From: Bifidobacterium breve
GTDB taxonomy: Bacteria; Actinomycetota; Actinomycetes; Nanopelagicales; Nanopelagicaceae
DNA: 7,208 nt
Reading direction: 5' to 3'
Assembly: GCA_945866155.1 (NCBI GenBank)
Contig: CAMBGL010000062.1
Location: forward strand, 1-7,208
The position numbers and the translations under genes are program-made. This document shows positions 1 through 5,437 of the stretch, piece after piece. Below the pieces are notes generated by a model. The model ran no database searches. It was not told the DNA's origin and was given only the letters and a program-made list of their open reading frames with translations. Position 1 is the first letter of the stretch; each line of letters begins with the position of its first letter.

Positions 1-1
1 T

Positions 2-532
2 GAAGTCATCAAGTGTGGCTTTATAGCAGATAAGAAAATTCTCGATCTGGTTGAAGGTAAAGATCTTGCACAGATTAGAAACGATAATATTTTAGTAACA
101 CAACTAATCACATCGGCAATCAAGGTAAAGGCATCAGCTGTAAGTGCGGATTTCAAGGAGAGCTTCCATCGAGAAATTCTCAACTATGGCCACACGCTTG
201 CCCACGCAATCGAAATTGATAGTAAATATTTACTACGCCACGGAGAGGCGGTTGCAATCGGCATGGTCTTTGCCGCTGAGCTTTCACATACCTATGGCTC
301 ATTGTCGAAGGAAATTGTTGATCAGCATCGCACAATCTTGAATAGTCTCAATTTACCTATTAGCTATGAAGCACAAGCATGGACTCGACTACTGCCTCTT
401 CTCTCTTTAGATAAAAAGGCGCGTGGGCGCACCATCAGATTTGTACTTCTCGAGGCTCTGGAAAAGACTGCCCGCCTAGATTCTCCAGGTGAGCGCGAGT
501 TGAGTGCGATATATGAGAGAGTAAGCAAGTGA
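2..532 (+). CDS. aroB: 3-dehydroquinate synthase, C-terminal part (5' end outside window)
   Basis: Seen: the open frame enters from the left edge and encodes 176 residues before TGA at 530-532. The fragment begins with EVIKCG. It contains ILNYGHTLAHAIE (fragment residues 59-71), HGEAVAIGM (80-88) and DKKARG (137-142). Known for the family: this cytosolic enzyme converts DAHP to 3-dehydroquinate, step 2 of the shikimate pathway, using NAD and a divalent metal. The metal ligands are a Glu and two His, matching Glu1, His64 and His80 of the fragment; His68 lies in the conserved GHxxxH active-site stretch. The lysines of DKKARG also match the family. Roughly the N-terminal half, with the NAD-binding region, lies upstream. 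The last bases overlap the aroQ start by 4 bp, so the two are likely co-transcribed and translationally coupled. No damage is seen; identity is secure. Confidence 0.95.
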   Translation, partial: EVIKCGFIADKKILDLVEGKDLAQIRNDNILVTQLITSAIKVKASAVSADFKESFHREILNYGHTLAHAIEIDSKYLLRHGEAVAIGMVFAAELSHTYGSLSKEIVDQHRTILNSLNLPISYEAQAWTRLLPLLSLDKKARGRTIRFVLLEALEKTARLDSPGERELSAIYERVSK

Positions 533-960
533 AAATTCTTGTAATCAACGGGCCAAATCTTGCGCGCTTAGATATTCGTGACTCCTCAATATACGGAGAT
601 CTCAACTACAAAGAATTAGTTATCTTGATTGAAGCTAGCGCAAAGAGCAATGGATTCGAAGCCGATGTTCGTCAAAGCGATGATGAGGCAACAATTATTG
701 GCTGGTTACATGAAGCTGCTGATGCAAAGACCCCTGTAATTATTAATCCTGCCGCCTTCACACATTACTCATATGCAATTCGTGATGCTGCAGAGCTTGT
801 GAAGGCACCGTTGATTGAGGTTCATCTTTCTAACCCAATGTCACGTGAAGAGTTTCGACATACATCAGTTATTTCTGGCGTAGCAACGGGAACAATCGCT
901 GGATTTGGACCAAATTCATATGCTCTTGCTTGCGTAGCCCTAAAAAATCTTCTCAATTAG
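529..960 (+). CDS. aroQ: Type II 3-dehydroquinate dehydratase
   Basis: This small cytosolic enzyme dehydrates 3-dehydroquinate to 3-dehydroshikimate, step 3 of the shikimate pathway, directly after AroB. The 143 residues match the type II (AroQ) length. Visible motifs are NGPN (7-10), the flexible lid with Arg17 and Tyr22 (IRDSSIYG), INPAAFTHYS (72-81) with Asn73 and His79, and EVHLSNPMSREEFRH (97-111) with His99, Ser101 and Arg110. By family comparison, Tyr22 is the catalytic base and Arg17, Asn73 and His99 are active-site residues. RQSDDE replaces the more usual RQSNHE, and AA replaces GG or GA in the NPxxxTH loop; as I recall, both are normal in actinobacterial members. The start is GTG at 529, overlapping the aroB stop as GTGA and preceded by a GAGAGAG stretch 7 nt upstream. 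The start codon is consistent with the family N-terminus (KILVINGPN). In some actinobacteria the same gene is called aroD. Confidence 0.95.
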   Translation: MKILVINGPNLARLDIRDSSIYGDLNYKELVILIEASAKSNGFEADVRQSDDEATIIGWLHEAADAKTPVIINPAAFTHYSYAIRDAAELVKAPLIEVHLSNPMSREEFRHTSVISGVATGTIAGFGPNSYALACVALKNLLN

Positions 961-967
961 GAGATTT
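945..967 (+). terminator. Weak hairpin over the aroQ stop codon, possible terminator
   Basis: An 8-bp inverted repeat (945-952 with 960-967, one G-U pair, 7-nt loop) spans the aroQ stop. It is preceded by an A-run and followed by TTTACG, so there is no real U-tract. The stem is AT-rich and weak. It could slow or partly terminate transcription before efp, or be chance. Confidence 0.22.
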
Positions 968-1088
968 ACGCGGTAAGGCTGCCACATTTTCGAAGGTATC
1001 CTTACTCCATTGTTTACCGAAATCGGTAGCCAGCCAGCGGGAAAATCTGCAAGGGCTGAGAAATTATGAAAGTGCGAGGCGAATCACC
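961..1088 (+). other. Intergenic leader of efp, no convincing gene
   Basis: This 128-bp gap is the only non-coding break among the plus-strand genes apart from the bldD/pyrR region. The efp frame stays open back to 930, but the extension has no resemblance to EF-P. Two short inverted repeats are present: GTAAGG/CCTTAC (973-978 with 1000-1005) and TACCG/CGGTA (1015-1019 with 1024-1028, AAAT loop). The frame from 961 to the stop at 1027-1029 reads 22 codons with a faint resemblance to the end of RelE/ParE toxins (see findings). No clear promoter hexamers were found, though a promoter for efp-nusB may lie here. Confidence 0.5.
1076..1079 (+). promoter_or_regulatory. Ribosome binding site deciding the efp start
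   Basis: GAGG lies 9 nt before the GTG at 1089. It supports that codon over upstream in-frame starts, which would add an unrelated N-terminal extension to EF-P. Confidence 0.6.
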
Positions 1089-1649
1089 GTGGCATCAACT
1101 AGTGATCTAAAGAATGGCATGACCCTAGATATCGATGGTCAGCTCTGGAATGTCATCGAATTCCAACATGTGAAGCCAGGTAAGGGCCCTGCATTCGTCC
1201 GTACAAAGATGCGCCAAGTGCTTACTGGAAAAGTTGTCGAGAAGACTCTCAATGCAGGAGTCAAAATTGAAATCGCAATCCTGGAAAAGCGTGAAATGAA
1301 TTTCCTATACAAAGAGGGTGAAGATTTCATCTTTATGGATAATAAGACATTTGATCAAATGCTAATCTCGGCGGCAACAGTAGGTGAAGCGGCAAATTAC
1401 ATGCTCGAAAATACTGAAGCGATTGTCGCTGTACACGAAGGCAACCCGCTCTATATCGAACTCGCTGCATCCGTTGCATTGACCATCACTTATACAGAGC
1501 CTGGCCTGCAAGGCGATCGCTCATCAGGTGGAACTAAGCCAGCGACAGTTGAGACTGGAATTGTTGTCGCGGTACCGCTTTTCATCAAGCAAGATGAGAA
1601 GATTCTTGTTGATACTCGTGATGGTTCGTATCTCGGTCGCGCGAACTAG
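1089..1649 (+). CDS. efp: Translation elongation factor P
   Basis: EF-P binds the ribosome between the P and E sites and helps form peptide bonds at polyproline stretches. The 186 residues equal the usual EF-P length. Residues 1-62 form the KOW-like domain I, about 66-125 the first OB domain, and about 130-185 the second OB domain, which contains KPATVETGIVVAVP, close to the EF-P family signature. The loop at the tip of domain I reads PGKGP (residues 30-34), with Lys32 at the position modified in many bacteria. From established work, the actinobacterial EF-P subfamily has this proline-framed loop and functions with an unmodified lysine. The start is GTG 1089, chosen because the protein then begins with ASTSDLKNGMTL, as in relatives, and a GAGG sits 9 nt upstream. 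The frame is open to ATG 930, but that extension is not EF-P-like. The last base of the stop codon is the first base of nusB. Confidence 0.96.
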   Translation: MASTSDLKNGMTLDIDGQLWNVIEFQHVKPGKGPAFVRTKMRQVLTGKVVEKTLNAGVKIEIAILEKREMNFLYKEGEDFIFMDNKTFDQMLISAATVGEAANYMLENTEAIVAVHEGNPLYIELAASVALTITYTEPGLQGDRSSGGTKPATVETGIVVAVPLFIKQDEKILVDTRDGSYLGRAN

Positions 1650-2071
1650 TGTCAGCTCGCTCTAAAGCGCGCAAGCAAGCGCTAGACATTCTCTTCGAAT
1701 CTGATATTCGAGGAAGCATTGCGATGGAGATTTTGATTTCGCGAGATATTGTAGAAGAAGGCCCAGATGCACGACCGATTCGTGAATATACGCGAGAAAT
1801 CATTTCTGGTGTGAGCGAGAATCGTCGAAAGATTGATGAACTGATCGCAACATATGCCCAAGGTTGGGATATGGACCGTCTGCCAGCAGTTGATCGCAGC
1901 ATCTTACGTATAGGTATTTACGAAATTATTTGGGCTCATGCACTACCTGATGCAGTGGCCATAGATGAAGCCATCACTCTAGCTAAAGAACTTTCTACCG
2001 ATGAATCTGCTGGTTATATCCACGGCGTACTTGGAAAAATTGCATCAATCAAAGAGAGCATTTCTCTCTAA
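1649..2071 (+). CDS. nusB: Transcription antitermination factor NusB
   Basis: NusB is a small all-helical cytosolic protein. With NusE (ribosomal protein S10) it binds boxA RNA and helps RNA polymerase read through ribosomal operons. The 140 residues match family length. Seen: the basic N-terminus SARSKARKQALDILFESD, then VDRSILRIGIYEI (81-93), AIDEAITLAKEL (104-115) and YIHGVLGKI (123-131), which are the conserved C-terminal helices. The start is GTG at 1649, sharing its G with the efp TAG stop. No strong Shine-Dalgarno is visible, so translation is probably coupled to efp. The efp-nusB pairing is common across bacteria. The gene ends 2 bp from the stop codon of the converging bldD-like gene. 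Confidence 0.95.
   Translation: MSARSKARKQALDILFESDIRGSIAMEILISRDIVEEGPDARPIREYTREIISGVSENRRKIDELIATYAQGWDMDRLPAVDRSILRIGIYEIIWAHALPDAVAIDEAITLAKELSTDESAGYIHGVLGKIASIKESISL
2053..2069. terminator. Candidate bidirectional terminator hairpin between nusB and bldD
   Basis: A perfect 6-bp inverted repeat, AGAGAG/CTCTCT with a 5-nt loop, sits at the very end of nusB where the two genes converge. Its 3' side carries only a short T stretch on the minus strand and none on the plus strand, so it is a weak candidate. Its position is what a shared terminator would need. Confidence 0.28.
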
Positions 2072-2073
2072 AA

Positions 2074-2562
2074 CTATCTGATAAGCAACCCTTGATTAGA
2101 TAGCCATTGGCGAACCTCACCCATTTCTTGGTGACACATAATCGCAAGGATGCGTAGATCAGATTCACGAATGGTAATGATTTGACCATTCCAATCACCG
2201 CGCAAGTGCGCAATATTGGTGAGAAATTGTGCGAGAGTCCCAATATCTACATCCGTGTGCGCGCGATTACGAGTTTTTTGGAAATCGATCGTACTTTTCA
2301 CCTCGATTGGAAAACGATTGTTCTTTCTTCCTGAGATCAATTCCTCTACTGGCACTTCATAGAAAGTCGCTAATTGAATAATTTTCTTCAGGCTCAAGGC
2401 TCGTGTACCGCGTTCATATGAACCGAGCACCACACTTCTGATTGCACCATTACTGAGGCGTTCGACATCTAGAAGTGTGAGCTGTACGCCAATGCGCAGT
2501 GAGCGCAGGCGCTGGGCAATCTCTGCAATATTTGGTTGAAGGATTAGATTTTTAGCTTTCAT
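2074..2562 (-). CDS. bldD: BldD-family transcriptional regulator with cyclic-di-GMP binding motif
   Basis: Seen: 162 residues from the ATG at 2562. Residues 12-76 form an XRE-type helix-turn-helix domain with GSYERGTRAL (47-56) and FYEVPVEELI (67-76), which are hallmark BldD segments. The C-terminal domain (about 93-162) has RGD (121-123), eight residues, then RESD (132-135). This fits RxD-x8-RxxD, the motif by which Streptomyces BldD (167 residues) binds a cyclic-di-GMP tetramer, dimerises and represses developmental genes. As I recall, bldD also sits between nusB and pyrR in Streptomyces, so synteny supports orthology. Here it converges on nusB and diverges from the pyr operon. The frame is open to 2709, but that would overlap pyrR and its leader and adds nothing BldD-like. 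No Shine-Dalgarno is seen before 2562, and a TANNNT element 6 nt upstream suggests a leaderless transcript. Family assignment is firm; ligand binding is inferred, and the target genes are unknown. Confidence 0.9.
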   Translation of the reverse strand: MKAKNLILQPNIAEIAQRLRSLRIGVQLTLLDVERLSNGAIRSVVLGSYERGTRALSLKKIIQLATFYEVPVEELISGRKNNRFPIEVKSTIDFQKTRNRAHTDVDIGTLAQFLTNIAHLRGDWNGQIITIRESDLRILAIMCHQEMGEVRQWLSNQGLLIR

Positions 2563-2578
2563 GCTCGAAGGGTATGAA
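2558..2578. promoter_or_regulatory. Imperfect palindrome over the bldD start, possible autoregulatory operator
   Basis: TTCAT and ATGAA arms flank a partly symmetric centre (7 of 10 positions pair). The palindrome covers the bldD start codon and its candidate -10. The inner halves TCATGC/GTATGA each differ by one base from the half-site of the Streptomyces BldD consensus (TNACNC/GNGTNA), but they are 7 bp apart instead of 1. BldD is known to repress its own gene in Streptomyces. A role here is inference. Confidence 0.3.
2569..2574 (-). promoter_or_regulatory. Candidate -10 element of bldD (leaderless type)
   Basis: Read on the minus strand this is TACCCT, fitting the actinobacterial TANNNT consensus, and it ends 6 nt before the ATG at 2562. 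That spacing would start the RNA at or next to the start codon. No good -35 is seen. Confidence 0.35.
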
Positions 2579-2624
2579 CTTTCGCCATCCACCGATTGCG
2601 ATATCCACAGATTCATAGTGGTCG

Positions 2625-2633
2625 TGGTAAAGT
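2625..2633 (+). promoter_or_regulatory. Candidate extended -10 promoter of the pyr operon
   Basis: TGGTAAAGT combines an extended TGn with a TANNNT -10. Transcription would begin near 2640, giving a leader of about 46 nt that contains the whole PyrR-binding hairpin. No consensus -35 is seen. The -10 lies inside a small palindrome, GGTA-AAG-TACC (2627-2637), that could serve as an operator. Confidence 0.42.
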
Positions 2634-2654
2634 ACCGCTCGCATCCTTTAACGA

Positions 2655-2672
2655 CCCGTCCTGCGAGGCGGG
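2655..2672 (+). promoter_or_regulatory. PyrR-binding RNA hairpin in the pyr leader
   Basis: The RNA 2658-2669 reads GUCCUGCGAGGC, matching all 12 core positions of the PyrR binding-loop consensus ARUCCNGNGAGGYU. The two outer positions, A and U in the consensus, are here C and G and still pair. The fold is CCCG/CGGG (2655-2658 with 2669-2672), a bulged U2659, then CC/GG closing the loop. The hairpin ends one base before the AAGGAG ribosome binding site. Nothing downstream looks like an antiterminator/terminator pair, so translational repression, as described for mycobacterial PyrR, is the likely mode: UMP-bound PyrR would clamp the hairpin and block ribosome access. Confidence 0.72.
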
Positions 2673-2673
2673 G

Positions 2674-2679
2674 AAGGAG
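2674..2679 (+). promoter_or_regulatory. Strong Shine-Dalgarno of pyrR
   Basis: AAGGAG lies 6 nt before the ATG at 2686. It fixes that start over the in-frame ATG at 2596, and it directly abuts the PyrR-binding hairpin. Confidence 0.8.
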
Positions 2680-2685
2680 AATTAC

Positions 2686-3222
2686 ATGAGTGCTGCCCTG
2701 TCGGCGCAAGAGATATCGCGAGCTCTAACGCGCATCTCTCACGAAATACTTGAAAAAAATAGCGGATCATCCAATCTCACTCTTTTGGGCATCCCAACGC
2801 GAGGCGCACATTTAGCTAGTCGTATAGCAACAATTATCAACTCGATCGATTCATGCGATGTCCCTGTTGGAACACTTGATATTACCTTGCATAGAGATGA
2901 CCTACGGATGCGTCCACCGAGGGCGCTTATGCCAACTCTTATTCCGCAGGCAGGAATCGATGGACGAGATGTAATTCTTATCGACGATGTTTTATTTAGC
3001 GGCCGAACTATTAGAGCAGCCCTAGATGCACTTGGGGAAATAGGGAGACCAAAAAGCGTGCAATTAGCAATTTTGGTAGATCGTGGACATCGTGAATTGC
3101 CGATACGTGCTGACTTTGTTGGCAAAAATATTCCAACTGCTCGCACGCAAAATGTGAAGGTGAATTTGAGCGAAACTGATGGCGAAGATGAAGTTCTCGT
3201 AAGTGAAGGTGAGAACAAATAA
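2686..3222 (+). CDS. pyrR: Bifunctional pyr operon regulator / uracil phosphoribosyltransferase PyrR
   Basis: PyrR is a cytosolic regulator that binds pyr leader RNA when UMP is high and releases it when PRPP is high. Many members also have uracil phosphoribosyltransferase activity. The 178 residues match family length. The PRPP-binding signature VILIDDVLFSGRTIRAAL is clear near residues 90-107, with the two acidic residues and the SGRT loop intact. LGIPTRGAHLA (about 34-44) is the conserved first loop, and LDITLHRDDL and LVDRGHRELPIRADFVGKNI are typical PyrR segments. The start is ATG 2686, with AAGGAG 6 nt upstream; the frame is open to 2596, but that stretch is the promoter and leader. The stop overlaps the pyrB ATG by one base (TAATG). 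A PyrR-type hairpin lies in its own leader, so PyrR probably controls its own operon. The antisense open frame over this gene is a shadow. Confidence 0.95.
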   Translation: MSAALSAQEISRALTRISHEILEKNSGSSNLTLLGIPTRGAHLASRIATIINSIDSCDVPVGTLDITLHRDDLRMRPPRALMPTLIPQAGIDGRDVILIDDVLFSGRTIRAALDALGEIGRPKSVQLAILVDRGHRELPIRADFVGKNIPTARTQNVKVNLSETDGEDEVLVSEGENK

Positions 3223-4172
3223 TGCGCCACTTATTATCCATATCAGATCTATCTAAAGATGAAGCAGTACTTATTCTAGATACTGCAATCGAGATGGCTC
3301 GAGCCAGTGATGGACCGATGAAGAAACTTCCGACACTTCGTGGTCGCACAATCGTCAATCTATTCGCTGAAGACTCGACACGTACTCGTATCTCATTTGA
3401 AGCGGCGGCAAAGCGCTTATCTGCTGACGTTATCAACTTTGGAGCTAAAGGTTCATCGCTCAGCAAAGGTGAATCACTCAAAGATACCGCTCTGACCTTG
3501 CAGGCGATGGGCGCCGATGCAGTAATTATTCGCCATAGCGCATCGGGTGCTCCTGTACGTCTTGCAGATTCTGCGTGGATGAGTGGCAGCGTCATCAATG
3601 CAGGCGATGGTACGCACGAGCATCCAAGTCAGGCACTGCTTGATGCATTCACGATTCGCAAACATTGCACAAAAGGTGGGGGAGATTTAGCAGGACTTCG
3701 AATAGGCATTGTTGGAGATGTTCTACATTCTCGCGTCGCTCGATCAAATGTTCTCTTACTATCGCTCTTAGGTGCTCATGTCACTTTGATCGCGCCACCG
3801 ACACTTCTGCCCTTTGGCGTTGAGAGTTGGCCAGTAGGAATTTCCTACGACTTTGATTCAGTGATTCCCTCACTCGATGCGGTAATGATGTTGAGAGTGC
3901 AACAAGAACGTATGTCTGATCTTTTCTTTCCTAACGCTCGCGAATACTCACGCTACTTCGGCCTAAATAGAGATCGCATGTTGATGATGAAACCAAACTC
4001 CATCGTTATGCATCCGGGCCCGATGAATCGTGGTCTAGAAATAACTGCCGATGTTGCAGATAGCGCACGCTCTGTAATTGTGGAACAGGTTTCTAACGGT
4101 GTGAGTGTGCGTATGGCAATTCTGTATCTTCTTTTAGCTGGAGCACCAAGTGAGATTGGAGCAAATGCATGA
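3222..4172 (+). CDS. pyrB: Aspartate carbamoyltransferase catalytic subunit
   Basis: This enzyme transfers the carbamoyl group from carbamoyl phosphate to aspartate, the committed step of UMP synthesis, and acts as a cytosolic trimer. The 316 residues match bacterial PyrB. The N-terminal half carries the carbamoyl phosphate site: FAEDSTRTRISFE (48-60, with Ser52-Thr53-Arg54-Thr55), SKGES (81-85), Arg104-His105 and HEHPSQALLD (132-141). The C-terminal, aspartate-binding half has GDVLHSRVARS (165-175), MLRVQQER (223-230, Arg225 and Gln227) and HPGPMNRG (264-271). All expected active-site residues are present. The ATG at 3222 is the last base of the pyrR TAA plus TG, and AAGGTGAG lies about 8 nt upstream within pyrR. 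No regulatory chain gene (pyrI) is next to it; actinobacterial operons lack one. The end overlaps pyrC by ATGA. Confidence 0.97.
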   Translation: MRHLLSISDLSKDEAVLILDTAIEMARASDGPMKKLPTLRGRTIVNLFAEDSTRTRISFEAAAKRLSADVINFGAKGSSLSKGESLKDTALTLQAMGADAVIIRHSASGAPVRLADSAWMSGSVINAGDGTHEHPSQALLDAFTIRKHCTKGGGDLAGLRIGIVGDVLHSRVARSNVLLLSLLGAHVTLIAPPTLLPFGVESWPVGISYDFDSVIPSLDAVMMLRVQQERMSDLFFPNAREYSRYFGLNRDRMLMMKPNSIVMHPGPMNRGLEITADVADSARSVIVEQVSNGVSVRMAILYLLLAGAPSEIGANA

Positions 4173-5437
4173 GTAAGTCATACATTCTCAAGGGCGGTTT
4201 ATTACCCAATGGAACCAAGAGCGATATTGCAATCAAGGATGGACTTATCTCTGGGATAGGCACATCACTTGATGCAAGCGGTAGTGAAATATTCGATATC
4301 GCCAATTGCGTGGTCCTTCCTGGTCTAGTCGATTTGCATACACATCTTCGTGAACCAGGACGCGAAGATGCAGAGACAGTTCTCTCGGGTTCTCGAGCAG
4401 CAGTCAAGGGTGGTTTCACGGCGATATCTGCGATGGCAAACACTTCTCCGGTTGCAGATACTGCAGGAGTTGTTGAACAAGTATTTCGTTTGGGACAAGA
4501 AGCAGGATTATGCGATGTCTTTCCAGTTGGAGCCGTAACGCAAGGGCTCGAAGGAGAGAAGCTCTCCGAAATGGGAGCGATGGCAAATTCCATAGCAAGA
4601 GTGAGAGTCTTTAGTGATGATGGACATTGCGTTTCAGATCCACTTGTGATGCGCCGTGCACTTGAATATGTAAAGCAATTTGGGGGAGTTATTGCCCAAC
4701 ATGCACAAGAGCCACGTCTAACTGTTGGTGCACAGATGAATGAAGGAATCATCTCTGCCAAACTTGGCTTAAAAGGTTGGCCGGCTATTGCCGAAGAATC
4801 AATAATTGCACGAGATGTTTTGATTGCCGAGCATGTTTCGTCACGTTTACATATCTGCCACGTAACGACCGCTGGTGGCGTCGAGATTATTCGTTGGGCA
4901 AAAGCGCGCGGTATTGATGTCACTGCCGAAGTGACTCCACACCATTTACTCCTTACCGATGATCTTGCCTGTTCATATGATCCGATTTATAAAGTAAATC
5001 CACCTCTTCGCACACAAAAAGATGTGATGGCTCTGCGTGAAGCGCTAGCTGAGGGAATTATTGATATCGTCGCAACAGATCACGCGCCTCATCCTGCTGA
5101 AACAAAAGAGTGCGAGTGGCAAGAGGCTTCATTTGGAATGTTGGGATTGGAAACTGCACTCTCAATCGTGATGGCGACGATGGTTGATACAGGTCTGATG
5201 AATTGGGAACAGGTGGCAGATCGCCTTTCAATTGCACCTGCTCGCATAGGCGGATATAGCGATCATGGGCAGGAAATTGCTATTGGAAAGAGCGCGCACC
5301 TGAGCGTGATTAATCCAACTGCGTCGTGGAAGGTTGATCGCGACCTAGTAGCCTCGCGAAGCCGCAATACTCCTTTCCATGGAATGGAATTTCCAGGTGT
5401 AGTGACACATGCATTTTTCAAGGGAGTGAAGCGATGA
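4169..5437 (+). CDS. pyrC: Dihydroorotase, class I
   Basis: This zinc enzyme of the amidohydrolase superfamily reversibly cyclises N-carbamoyl-L-aspartate to L-dihydroorotate in the cytosol. The 422 residues fit the class I (longer) form rather than the short E. coli type. Seen: DLHTHLREPG (55-64) with metal ligands His57 and His59 and substrate-binding Arg61; FSDDG (148-152), whose Asp takes the place of the carbamylated lysine in class I bacterial enzymes; His178 in AQHAQEP; His231 in CHVTTAGG; and ATDHAPHP (302-309) with catalytic Asp304. The N- and C-terminal parts form the small beta sandwich typical of the superfamily. HAQE instead of HAED after the third metal-site histidine is, as I recall, usual in actinobacteria. 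The ATG overlaps the pyrB stop (ATGA), and the end overlaps carA the same way. Confidence 0.97.
   Translation: MSKSYILKGGLLPNGTKSDIAIKDGLISGIGTSLDASGSEIFDIANCVVLPGLVDLHTHLREPGREDAETVLSGSRAAVKGGFTAISAMANTSPVADTAGVVEQVFRLGQEAGLCDVFPVGAVTQGLEGEKLSEMGAMANSIARVRVFSDDGHCVSDPLVMRRALEYVKQFGGVIAQHAQEPRLTVGAQMNEGIISAKLGLKGWPAIAEESIIARDVLIAEHVSSRLHICHVTTAGGVEIIRWAKARGIDVTAEVTPHHLLLTDDLACSYDPIYKVNPPLRTQKDVMALREALAEGIIDIVATDHAPHPAETKECEWQEASFGMLGLETALSIVMATMVDTGLMNWEQVADRLSIAPARIGGYSDHGQEIAIGKSAHLSVINPTASWKVDRDLVASRSRNTPFHGMEFPGVVTHAFFKGVKR

Noticed and set aside
263..532. Separate small gene starting at the ATG at 263
   Set aside because: It is simply an internal Met of aroB; the frame is open and AroB-like from the left edge.
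930..1088. Upstream extension of efp to the ATG at 930
   Set aside because: It would add 53 residues unlike EF-P and overlap aroQ. GTG 1089 with GAGG upstream gives the normal family length.
2596..2685. pyrR starting at the ATG at 2596
   Set aside because: The stretch holds the promoter and PyrR hairpin. The strong AAGGAG points to ATG 2686, and the shorter product has the family length.
2640..2685. Bacillus-type terminator/antiterminator attenuator in the pyr leader
   Set aside because: The leader is short, with no terminator stem plus U-tract after the PyrR hairpin; the arrangement favours translational control.
2563..2709. Longer bldD starting at 2709 or 2616 on the minus strand
   Set aside because: The extension would run through pyrR, its leader hairpin and promoter, and the added residues have no BldD counterpart.
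2739..3230. 163-codon minus-strand open frame opposite pyrR
   Set aside because: Shadow of pyrR; the PRPP motif on the plus strand is unmistakable.
3011..3598. 195-codon minus-strand open frame across pyrR/pyrB
   Set aside because: It spans two well-supported genes on the other strand, has no family resemblance and no ribosome binding site of note.
4093..4923. 276-codon open frame on the minus strand opposite pyrB/pyrC
   Set aside because: It lies opposite pyrC, whose motifs are all intact. The translation is Ser/Thr/Pro/Ile-rich, low in recognisable motifs, and is a codon-bias shadow.
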